DNA of 64,000 bases, from NCBI GenBank assembly GCA_002150815.3, contig NDFF03000101.1, positions 186,001-250,000 on the forward strand, written 5' to 3'. A program made the position numbers and the translations under genes. Of this stretch, positions 55,308-64,000 are shown in pieces. Source of the DNA: Grammothele lineata (taxonomy: Eukaryota; Basidiomycota; Agaricomycetes; Polyporales; Polyporaceae). The stretch's first letter is position 1. Each line of letters begins with the position of its first letter. Below the pieces are notes generated by a model. The model was not told the DNA's origin and searched no databases. It was given only the letters and a program-made list of their open reading frames with translations.

Positions 55308-55769
55308 ATGTGTGTCCTCTGCCGTGCCGCCGCTCCCACCGCTCGCGCGTCCTCGCGCGCCCTGAGGCAGTCCCCGAGGCAAGTCCGGACGCTGTACACG
55401 GACAAGCCGCACGTCGCGCACGGCGTACGTCTTCCTATTCTTCTTTCCTTCTCTATGAGTTTCGTCTGAAACATCTGGCGGTTGCCCTCCCCTATGCAGA
55501 ACTTCCCCTTCAGCTACGAGAACAAGCGGAAGTTCGCGGTCAAGTACACGGGCGCCGTCACGACGTTCTTCCTCATCCCCTTCATCGCCGCGGGCTACCA
55601 GATGTATGTTGTCTTCCTCCCCACCCTCTCCCTTCCCTCCTATCCCTTTCCGCCCGCCCCCGCCTTCACCCCTCGTCCCTCTCTGGATATGGACACTCCG
55701 CTAGATCTCAGCGCTGATACCCAGATCGACCGTCACTTCAGCCGCAAGTCCACTGGCGGCGCGGCTTGA
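55308..55769 (+). CDS. Cytochrome c oxidase subunit VIIc/Cox8-like, mitochondrial
   Basis: Three exons give about 85 residues. Exon 1 (from ATG 55308) encodes MCVLCRAAAPTARASSRALR and QVRTLYTDKPHVAHG, an Arg-rich, acid-poor mitochondrial presequence. Exon 2 encodes NFPFSYENKRKFAVKYTGAV followed by the single membrane helix TTFFLIPFIAAGYQ. Exon 3 completes IRKSTGGAA and TGA at 55767-55769. The PFxxxNKxxFAVKxxxxxxxxFxxPFxAAxYQ pattern is that of the VIIc/Cox8 family, a nuclear-encoded subunit of complex IV in the inner membrane. The short length and the late intron before the basic tail also fit. The acceptor CACTTCAG before CGCAAG is inferred. Confidence 0.85.
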
Positions 55770-58700
55770 GAGCTTCGTGCAGGCGTACTGCGAGGGCGCG
55801 CTGAGGCATCATCCGAGGGTGTGAGGGCCGTCTCTTATCCTGTGTCTCTGTATCTGTGTATCTGTATATTGTGGTTGGTTCTCGGAACGAGGAGGACGAT
55901 GGGAGGGGCGTTGGGGCCGGACTCGGATGAACTCAGGGGCGCACTGGTGAAGCTGCTTAATAACGCAATGTATCATAGAAGCCATTCAATCCTGTTACTG
56001 TTGAACTGATTCCTGTCCTATACGCGATGCGAGAACGAACGACGACGTAACGCTAGTGAGCGTATGTCGCCGCGGTCAGAGTAAGTTTGGTCGCAAATGT
56101 TTCGACGCTGACTACTGGCTGCTTGCGGCGAGCGCTTCTGTGATCAAGTCTTGTTCGTATCTCGTGACGTCATTGCTTAATCGGGGGAATAACCTCACGA
56201 GGAAGTGCTTCACGTTCTCTTTCTTCTCTAACAAAACGTCCGTGTTTCCTGAACCTTCCAGGTGGATAGTGAGATCCGCAAGTGGATGGGTATGATTGTC
56301 CCCCGAAGCCCCCAGTCACATGGAAGTAAGGCGCGGGGACATGAGCATGGGAGTAGCTTTTTTCCAGCGGTTCAAGAAGTAAGAAAGCACCTAGTCACAA
56401 CTCAGGTTGGTATAAATGCATAGTGGTAGCGGACAAACAGTGGCCCATCGAGTCCGAGCGCGCTTTCGCGACGCCCCGTTGGTCAAACCCATGACGTCAT
56501 CTTTCGGCGCCTGCCGGTAACCTTCCGACCTCATGCGAGACGGTGAGCGGGCCCCGCCCGTCGCTCTTCCCATCACCCATGTCGACCAACCTCTCCCATC
56601 TCCCTTACCTCTGCCCTTCTTACTACCCCCGGCTGCTGTTGTTGTACTATCACTTCCTCCACAATGACCTCATTTCAATGTCAAACGTTTTTCACACATC
56701 GTTTCGCCTTGGCGAGTGAAGACAAGCTTGAATTTATGTGGCTGCGCGAGCACCTTTGAGCAGGTCAGGGAATGTATGCGCTGCATATCGCGAAGTGGAT
56801 TTCGGGCGAAGGTATGTTTGTTATCGCCTTTGCATGTCACCTGCGATCTCATTGCAATTCGATGCAACCCCTGATAAGGAGTGAGGCTCGGTATATGAGC
56901 GAAGTGGGCCAAATGTCGTTGCATAGTTGCGTCGGCTCCCCCTAAACCTCAAACGATGGTGGAGTTTAGTGGATGTCAAAGGCGTTGCGTCGAGGGCAAA
57001 GGCTTTCCGTGAGCGTTCCGCCGCCTATATGCGCCTCGAAGGTCAGAAGCCTGCCGTCGCGGACAGGACAGGCGCAGACTCCAGCATTCCGTCCATCCGT
57101 CCCGCTCCCTACCCAAATCGGGCTGTCCGCCCGAACATCTTCCTCGAAATGCAGTCCGTGACGTCTTTGGTGAGTATCGCCGGGCTTGACGTCCTCCGCC
57201 CGCACTCACGTCTTGTCCACATGGGTCGTTGCGATGAATGCCGCGCAGCCCAAGCCCGCCCGTCCATTTCCCACATTGTCCGTCGGTTCTCATGTCATGC
57301 CCGCCAAGCTCACTCCCCGGTACTTTCTTCAACCCCGACGTCATCTCTCGGTCTTCTCGCAATGAATGCTCAACACTTATGCCCGCGTGGGCTATCGACG
57401 CTTTGCACCCGGCGCGAGGGCATGTGTACTACAGAGTGCGGAAACCGCGGAACCTAGAGACTCATGCGCGCGGTGCACTTCGGGGGCCCCGGGACGTTGC
57501 GTCACTATGGACCGTCTGAGCCCCCCATTTTCAGTGAAGACGAAGCTCTAGCTACACCGGGCGCATACATGGCGTCCCCACCGAGCATATCACGCGCCAG
57601 AGCATGTGAAGACATCCAACTTCCGTTGCTTACAGACCCTGTATGTCGTCCCATCAGCCCCAAATCAGCCCTATAGACGGGTGCTCATGCGTATGTTTTT
57701 GATACCCACCACTCCCTAATTGCGTTCTAATGTGTTTGGACAGACGCAGAAAAGATATTACCGGGCCTCTTGTCCGAGGGCCTAGATCGGCCCCGAGACC
57801 TTGTGCGGGTGGAGCAGTATGCGGTGCCGACCAGCAATGTTGGTTCTGGTGCGTCCCCTCCGTGCCTGTCCGTTCTCGCACCTGACCGAGGCCCATCTAA
57901 TCGCATGCAGATGTCTCTAACAGGCTGCCCTTTGCGTTAACGCACACGCGATCGGGCGCGATTTTCCTCCGCGGCCCGCGAGGTAAACAGCACACAGCGA
58001 GCATCAATCGATCGGCCCCGCCGTCCAGGGATGGCCAGCACTGGTCTTCTTTCGCTCGTGCCCTCTCCGTACGTGTGTACCTCTCAGATGTTCGCAATCA
58101 TCCATCCCCGGACGCGCTCCCCCAAGCTCGGAACGACAGGCGCTCGGGAGAATCGAAGCTTCCTTGGGATCCTGGGTACTCCACGGCGCGTCCTCGCGCA
58201 GCACGCCAGCGTGCGCTGTCGCGATCACGCGATGGACGGGCCGCCCCTTCGAAAGTCCGCTGCTAACCTTTCGCACCAACCTCGTGGTGGCTGGCGGTAG
58301 TCACGACAGACAGAACATATGGCAGCAGTACTCAGCTGGTCACCGACATGCCTCACGGCGTTCCGGCACTATCGCGGTGTGCGCCCGTTAAGGTTCCAGC
58401 CCCTCCGGTGCTGCAACGCTCGACGCAAACTCTCGGAGTACAGAACGCAAAACTAGAACACACCAAGCCTTCCTTCATTTCCGGCGTTCGGCCCCGGAAT
58501 GATGCGCCTTTGGTGGCACGCTGTACCGCGCGCAGACGGGTGAGAAGCGCATTGTCTTATCCGTCACCGGTGCGTGCGTGGAGCCTACTGCTGTGATCAG
58601 TTCCAAACTTACGCTCCTGTGGTTTTTTTTTCAGTTGCGCAACTATAGCCCGCCCGCCGTCGTTAGGACAACACAAACATACACGCACCACGCTGCGAGA

Positions 58701-59564
58701 CGAGAGGCCTAGACCGCGGGCGAAAATGGGGGTGGTGCGTAGCGTTCCTCCGCGCACCGAAAACGAATCTACATCACGGACCCACACGCCCCCGCACGCA
58801 GATGGCGCTGCGATGGCGGGACCCATGTCCGTTCTACCTTCCGTTCCCGGCTCCGCCTGCGCACGTGGCTCGCCAGGAACACAACGCACACCTTCGCGCG
58901 TCCATGATTCGCTCCTCCGTCCTCCATCCCGGTGGCCAGTCCCTCCCACTACTCCGCGCCCGCAGAGCAAATTTTCACCACACCCGGTTCCCGGGCTTCT
59001 TTGCGCGTCGTTGGGTGTCCCCGTGGTGGCGCCGACAGCCTGTTTGGTCGAGATCGACGCCGGTGATTGGACTGCTGCATGTGCTCCGCCCGCGCGCCTG
59101 GCCGGGGTTTGGGTTGCTAGCTTCACGGCACTGCGCCGTTCGGGAAACGGGAAACGGGAAACACTGCGCTAGCTACGGGCGGATGCCGGAGGACTCGGTG
59201 GGCCCGCACTCCTCGCGCGGCGTGATCAGCCTTCCAGCCCGGCGGGCTCGTCGGGCGGCGTTCGCGCACCCTTTTTTCAATGTATGCATGTATGCATGTT
59301 TTTGTCCGCCTGGCCTCCATCCGCTCTGCGCCTTCTCCATCGTGAGTGGCGTCCGAGTGCTATATATTCCGCGCTGGTACCGCCCTGCGTTTCTCGAGCT
59401 GCGTCCCCCAGCGCCCCCTCCCCTCCCTTCCCCTTCCCACTTCGGCCTCAAGCCCTCCGTCTCTCCTTCGGTCTTCCACTCCGCGCTTCGCCCGCGGCTG
59501 TACTGCTTGCAATCTCCGCACGGTCACCACCACAGCGTCAACATCAACATTCAACGCTAGCGCA
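55770..59564. other. 3.8 kb without a supported gene
   Basis: Frames occur on both strands (56927-57457 plus, 58557-59126 minus, 58802-59560 plus), but none has a recognisable domain, and I could not link them by splicing. There is a GGTATAAATG at about 56409-56418, a short tandem CGGGAAA repeat near 59136-59160, and a TGTATGCA direct repeat near 59280. A diverged or lineage-specific gene between 56.9 and 58.6 kb cannot be excluded. The last 200 bp contain the GH16 promoter. Confidence 0.4.
59361..59370 (+). promoter_or_regulatory. TATA-like box of the GH16 gene
   Basis: TATATATTCC about 200 bp before the ATG, followed at 59400-59470 by a long C/T-rich tract typical of strong fungal promoters. 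Confidence 0.45.
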
Positions 59565-61370
59565 ATGCACGCGTCTCGAGCCATTCTCGTCCTCGCGAGC
59601 CTCGCCGCAGGCGCGCTTGGGGCCACCTACAGCCAGTCCGACAGCCACCAGGGCACCGGCTTCCTCAAGTCGTTCACGCACGAAGCGATTTCGGACCCGA
59701 CCCACGGCCGAGTGTGAGTTTCCATCTCGCGCGATTTCGCATCGCCTGAGCTGACGCGGAGTTTGCGCGGGCAGAAACTACGTCGACCAGACTACCGCGC
59801 TCGCTCAAAACCTGACGTTCGCGAGCGGGGACACGTTCATCATCCGCGCGGACCACACCACGACGCTCAGCGCAAGCGGACCGGGCCGGAACTCCGTCCG
59901 GCTGCAGAGCAACAAGCAGTACACGACCCATGTTACGGTGTACGTACCCTCGCGCGGACTCTATGCGCGTCGCGGCGCATCGCATCCCGCGGACGCTAAT
60001 TTTGTCTCTCCTCCCTCTTCTTTTTCGCTCGCGCCGCAGCTGGAACATCCGTCACATGCCACAGGGCTGCGCGTGCGTACTCCTTCTCCGTATGTCGTGC
60101 CAAGTCGACCGGGACTGACATTCGGGGATACTTTGCAGGACGTGGCCCGCGGTGTGGGAGGTCGGGAGCGACTGGCCCAACAACGGTGCGTCCGCCACAC
60201 CGCACGTCCCACGGCCCCACACCTCCGCGCGGCTCGTGACGCCGCCGCGCGGGCTTCGCTGGGGCTGGTGGCGACGATGGCTGACGCTGAGCTGACGCAC
60301 GCGCCCCCGCGCCTTTGCTCGACAGGCGAGATCGACATCCTCGAGGGCGTTAACGACCAGAGCCCAAACCAGGCGACGCTGCACACGAGCTCAGGTCAGC
60401 TGCTTCTTTCTTCTTCTTGGCCTCTGCTGCCTTGATGTGTGCCCTCGGGACCAGCGCGCTGACGCCCAGGTGTCGTAGGATGCACTATGCCCGCGTCACG
60501 CTCGCAAACAGGGTGAGTTCTCTCGCCGCGGCCGGGGCGCTTCCTCGGTAGCGTCTCCGCGCGACCTCCGCTCATGCTCATGTGCCTTGCTTCTTCTAAC
60601 GTTCCTCGTGCCCTCGATGCGCGCACACGCAAACGCATTCGTAATCACGCGCGCGACCTTCTATCCACGTCCGTATCTGCATCCGAATCGTCCGGGGTTC
60701 CATCGCGCGCCGATCTGCAGGACCTCCGTCGGGAACAACTGCGACACCGCGGCGACGAACAACGCGGGCTGCGGCGTGACTGCGCCGGCGACCAACAGCT
60801 ACGGGCCCTCGTTCAACAGCGCGGGCGGCGGCTGGTATGCGATGGAGCGCACCAACTCGTTCATCAAGGTTTGGTTCTGGTCGCGCTCCTCCAGCTCCGT
60901 CCCCTCCGACGTCAAGAATGGCGCTACGTCCGTCAACACCGACAACTGGGTGCGTCCTGTTCCTGGCGCCCCCGCGTTCACGATGTCACGTGGCTAATGC
61001 GCGCGCGCGCGTAGGGTACGCCGTTTGCGTACTTCCCGAGCCAGTCGTGCGACATCTCCGAGCATTTCGGGGCCCACAACCTCATCATCAACCTCACCCT
61101 CTGTGCGCTCCCTTCTTGCTCCCTTCTCGCGCACTTCTCTGACCTTTCTCTGTATTGCGCGTACGGCAGGCGGTGATTGGGCGGGTGCGGTGTTCAACGC
61201 CGACGGCTGCCCCGGGGATTGTGCTAGTGCGTATTATCCCCTATTCCCGAATGTGATCGGTCCGCGGATGCTGATTTCGCGCGTGCGTGCCTGCAGCCTA
61301 CGTCAACCAGAACCCCTCCGCATTCACGGACGCCTACTTCGACATCCAGTGGCTCAAGATCTACCAATAG
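59565..61370 (+). CDS. Secreted GH16 endo-beta-1,3(4)-glucanase (laminarinase-like)
   Basis: The start MHASRAILVLASLAAGALG is a clear signal peptide, followed by ATYSQSDSHQGTGFLKSF. Many short exons join: HEAISDPTHGRV, NYVDQTTALAQNLTFASGDT, NSVRLQSNKQYTTHV, WNIRHMPQGC, TWPAVWEVGSDWPNN, GEIDILEGVNDQSPNQATLH, then TSVGNNCDTAATNNAGCGV, GGGWYAMERTNSFIKVWFW, GTPFAYFPSQSCDISEHFG, AHNLIINLTLCGDWAGAVFN and AYVNQNPSAFTDAYFDIQWL, ending KIYQ and TAG at 61368. GEIDILEG is the GH16 catalytic motif (ExDxxE; nucleophile and acid/base Glu). It hydrolyses beta-1,3 or mixed-linkage glucans, either of the fungus's own wall or of plant material. The last exon is the usual beta-strand end (YFDIQWLKIY). Confidence 0.92.
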
Positions 61371-61995
61371 ACGCGTTCAGCGGTCGTCACTTTCGGCGCA
61401 AATACCAGCAGCGACGCGCAGCGCCCTCATTCATTTGAAGTATACACGCGAGAAAGCACAAAGCCTACGAAGCAGTAACGACCCGTCACGACGACCATAT
61501 GCTATTCTTCTCCGCCTTCGCTCACTCCCATACAAGTGTATCACTCGTTAAGTCGCGCTCATGTACTAGTACTTGTATCATCTGGGTCCGCTGTATGTCC
61601 TCGGTCCGTCCTCGTTGTAGCATTTCGAATGCGAGCTGGTTACTCGTTCTGCCCACCATTGTGTGCGTGACACCCACCCCGGGGTTGGTGAATTACGACT
61701 AAGTGTTTCGTCAACCAGGTATACTCGCGCCTCAGAAGACTGTCCAGCATCCGAGTCGAAGCTTGTTCGACTTGGAGGTTCAACCCGACATTCACTTACG
61801 AAGCGGCTGACGATTCGCCAGCTGTCTAAGGATCGTACTCGTAGAGCGTTCACCGGCCTGGTGGCTTCTGAGGTTATTGCTACTTTGGTGTTACGCCTCG
61901 GGCCTAATGACCGGATACGACTTACCACTCAAGTCTTCTCAGGTTTGTATCCTTCTTTTTACGGATCCATATAAGTATTGGGGGAAAAATGGTAA
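61371..61995. other. Intergenic between GH16 and tRNA-Glu
   Basis: 0.6 kb of 3' flank; no coding content is recognised. Confidence 0.4.
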
Positions 61996-62067
61996 TCCGA
62001 TATGGTGTAGTGGCTAACATTATCGCCTCTCACGCGATAGCCCGGGGTTCGATTCCCCGTGTCGGAA
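61996..62067 (+). tRNA. tRNA-Glu(CUC)
   Basis: A 72-nt cloverleaf: acceptor TCCGATA/TGTCGGA with one U-G pair, D arm GTGT-AGTGGCTA-ACAT, anticodon arm ATCGC-CTCTCAC-GCGAT with anticodon CUC, T arm CGGGG-TTCGATT-CCCCG, discriminator A. No intron. It lies 40 bp upstream of the F-box gene on the same strand. Confidence 0.95.
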
Positions 62068-62070
62068 CTC

Positions 62071-62075
62071 TTTTT
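62071..62075 (+). terminator. RNA polymerase III T-run after tRNA-Glu
   Basis: TTTTT starts three bases after the tRNA 3' end. Confidence 0.8.
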
Positions 62076-62107
62076 CACGTGTATTACGTGACTTATGCGG
62101 CCCCGAA

Positions 62108-64000
62108 ATGGACGCCAGTCATTCCAGAACTCTTTTCTCAACCGCCATGCTCCATGGACCTCGTTTGCTGTCGCTGCCTTCTGAGCTGCTTGAAAACATT
62201 CTCGTCTTCTGTGCGCTCAGCTTCGAGCCGCACTCCATTGCTGCTCTTGCTCAGACATGCCAGCAATTGCGTACGCTTATCTATGATACCGCCGACGGCC
62301 ACTTATGGCGTTGTCTGTTCTTGACGACGTTTGATGATCCGCGATGGTGCAAACCACATGCGCATGGTTCGAAGGAATCCTTTCAGTACAAGTTCGGCAC
62401 TTCGATGCTTACCACCTTGACGCTTTGTAGATACGGACTGGCGCCATGCGTTCACGGGGCGAGTATGGGCGGAGGGTTTTCTACGACGCAACGCTCGATC
62501 TTTGAAGCTGCCTTTACTCAAGCACAATTTGCGATCTAACCGCTCCGCGTTGTACCCAATCAGTCTCCTCGCGCCTCAAGGAGACCCCAATGCCCACATT
62601 CGGCTCCTGACTGCTCTTATCGATGTCATAAGCACCGTCCCTCCTTTGTCCACCCGCCGATTTACCTCAGAGCTACTGCACAATGCTGCGGGGATGTCAA
62701 CCGAGCAAGGCCGCCCCCGGAATCTCTCACAGCTGCATGCCCGTGCACCTATGGCTCCTCCAGCAGTCGTCCTATCTCCTGCTGAGGAGTCTCTCAACGT
62801 CGCGTGGCTGAAGAAAGTGCTTGTAAATGGCCTTCCTTTCTCTCTTTCCCGCGTCATTTCCTATGGATACCCCGGCCCAGAATGGAAGAATCACGTCGAA
62901 GGACCCGCGCTCTGCCAATTGACTGCCCTTCTCGGCTTTCTTCCTATTCCCATTGCCGACGTCGACGTCGTTTCAAGTTCGGCGCTTCAGCCTCAAGGTC
63001 AAAGCACGTCTCAAACGTCCTCACTACAGAGATCTCACCAACCTTCAGTGGACACAATCGACATGCGAGAGGATGCGCAGCGCCAGACGGTGCGTGAATA
63101 CGCGCGGCCGCTCGCGTTCAAGATGAGCTACCTTTCTTGTCGGCGGCACTGGGGGCCGTATCTCCGCGTCCTCGACGATGGCCAGGTGGAGAGATGGCCA
63201 AGGCATCTTCCAGTGGATATCTCAGGGATGAACACCGAAGCCAGTGAAGATGACGACGATGGCGACGATGACGATGACGACACGGACTACGTCCCTCCTG
63301 ATGATGCCGCAAGCGACTCTGAAGCGACGCCCGAACCACAGCCAGCCCCAGGAGGGGAGCCCTTAACAGTTCAACGCTCTGTTCCCGGTCCCGAACAGCT
63401 CTTCCCGGACTGGACGTGGTTAGCTGCGGCGCGGGTGATTGCCCAATGGAATCTCCACGCGCACGTCGACGCCGCGGATGTTGCGCGGCTGGAAGATTGG
63501 AACAACCTCCGTCCAGGAGCTTGGGTAGGATTGTCGCGCCGGGGCAAAGATGATGAAGAGGGAGCAGAACGCGACGGTCGAGCGATTTGCGTAGATGGCT
63601 CGCGCGTCCAAGATCGATCGGAGCACGAGTGGGACTGGGCGGGCGTGGAGGGAGTATGGAGGTATGTCGGAATCTTGCCGAGTCCTTCTGCGTCATCCTG
63701 ATTACTATTCTTACCCTCAGGCGTCTTGTGTGCTGGCTGGATTACGACGACTTGATATGTATGTCCTTGCATATCCTGCTGTGCGGTCACTTTCACTCAT
63801 TCGTGAATTTCATGACGTCTCAGTTCATAATGTGAGTAATGCATACGACTCATGTAGCATGACATTCTCACAGACGCCTTTCAAAGTCCTACGGCGCGTT
63901 CGCAGATGATTCCCTTGAAGAAGCCTGGATCATTGTGCCTATGTCGCTCAGAATCACCGGCTACGGGCCGCCCGCCGTAGCTGCATACCCCGACCGCCCG
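62108..64000 (+). CDS. F-box protein with acidic hinge, 3' end beyond the window
   Basis: The ATG at 62108 begins MDASHSRTLFSTAMLHGPRL; a second ATG at 62147 is possible. The F-box follows: LLSLPSELLENILVF, then IAALAQTCQQLRTLIYD and HLWRCLFLTTFDDPRW. An intron near 62386-62430 leads to DTDWRHAFTGRVWAEGFLRR, a usual continuation in basidiomycete F-box proteins. I could not reconcile donor and acceptor phases exactly there. Around 63240-63330 lies an acidic stretch (EDDDDGDDDDDDTDYVPPDD). WDWAGVEGVWR splices to RLVCWLDYDDL and then, after an unclear junction, to SYGAFADDSLEEAWIIVP, still open at 64000. Role: substrate adaptor of an SCF ubiquitin ligase (family knowledge); the target is unknown. 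Confidence 0.75.

Noticed and set aside
58557..59560. Long overlapping frames on both strands before the GH16 gene
   Set aside because: They run into the TATA box and CT-rich promoter of the GH16 gene, show no domain, and overlap each other in opposite strands.
1..64000. CRISPR arrays, bacterial operons, riboswitches
   Set aside because: No regularly spaced direct repeats were seen. The introns and gene families show a eukaryotic nuclear genome, so these feature types are not expected.

Overview
The window looks like nuclear DNA of a wood-decay type basidiomycete (Agaricomycetes, most probably Polyporales). The reasons are dense 45-65 bp GT-AG introns in almost every gene, short intergenic gaps, expanded P450s with the HPL-x-x-YPGP hallmark, DUF6534-type multi-pass membrane proteins, a secreted GH16 glucanase, an S1/P1 nuclease and a GT69 (CAP59-like) glycosyltransferase. 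Gene calls were made by stitching exons by eye. Splice sites are therefore proposals, and many ORF starts had to be moved to a true ATG.

Layout. 1-540 is the 3' end of a class V aminotransferase. From 0.8 to 46.3 kb lies a gene-family island. It holds five copies of an unassigned seven-helix membrane protein sharing a VWWR motif at the end of TM3 (called WWR-1 to WWR-5 here: 822-2265-, 13450-14931+, 16817-18300+, 19400-20982+, 25590-27106-), five related cytochrome P450 genes (A-E: 3682-6013-, 21795-24255+, 37960-40198+, 41145-43355+, 44022-46326+) and two DUF6534-type membrane proteins (30955-33280-, 34588-36890-). Between them sit an intronless GT69 gene (9166-10800), an intronless SAM methyltransferase (29777-30460) and a doubtful hypothetical gene near 28-29 kb. 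Relics of the same families lie between the copies: a P450 C-terminus at 18.6 kb and a short WWR tail at 15.5 kb. A duplicated upstream block with TGACGTCA sites is found at 12.5 and 15.2 kb.

At 11042-12460 sits a foldback DNA transposon of about 1.42 kb with near-identical 430-bp inverted arms and a TGG target duplication. A second, 327-bp inverted-repeat element is nested in its left arm.

From 46.4 kb to the end the content is more housekeeping-like: a dynamin/Mx-type GTPase, a secreted S1/P1 nuclease, a Ser/acidic-rich hypothetical protein, an intron-containing tRNA-Thr(UGU), a cytochrome c oxidase small subunit (VIIc/Cox8-like), a 3.8-kb stretch without a clear gene, a GH16 glucanase, tRNA-Glu(CUC) and an F-box protein that runs off the right edge.

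Working idea (inference): the 45-kb island is a birth-and-death array in which putative membrane sensors and oxidising enzymes have been duplicated together, a plausible substrate-sensing and oxidation module. Nothing in the sequence proves that the families act together.
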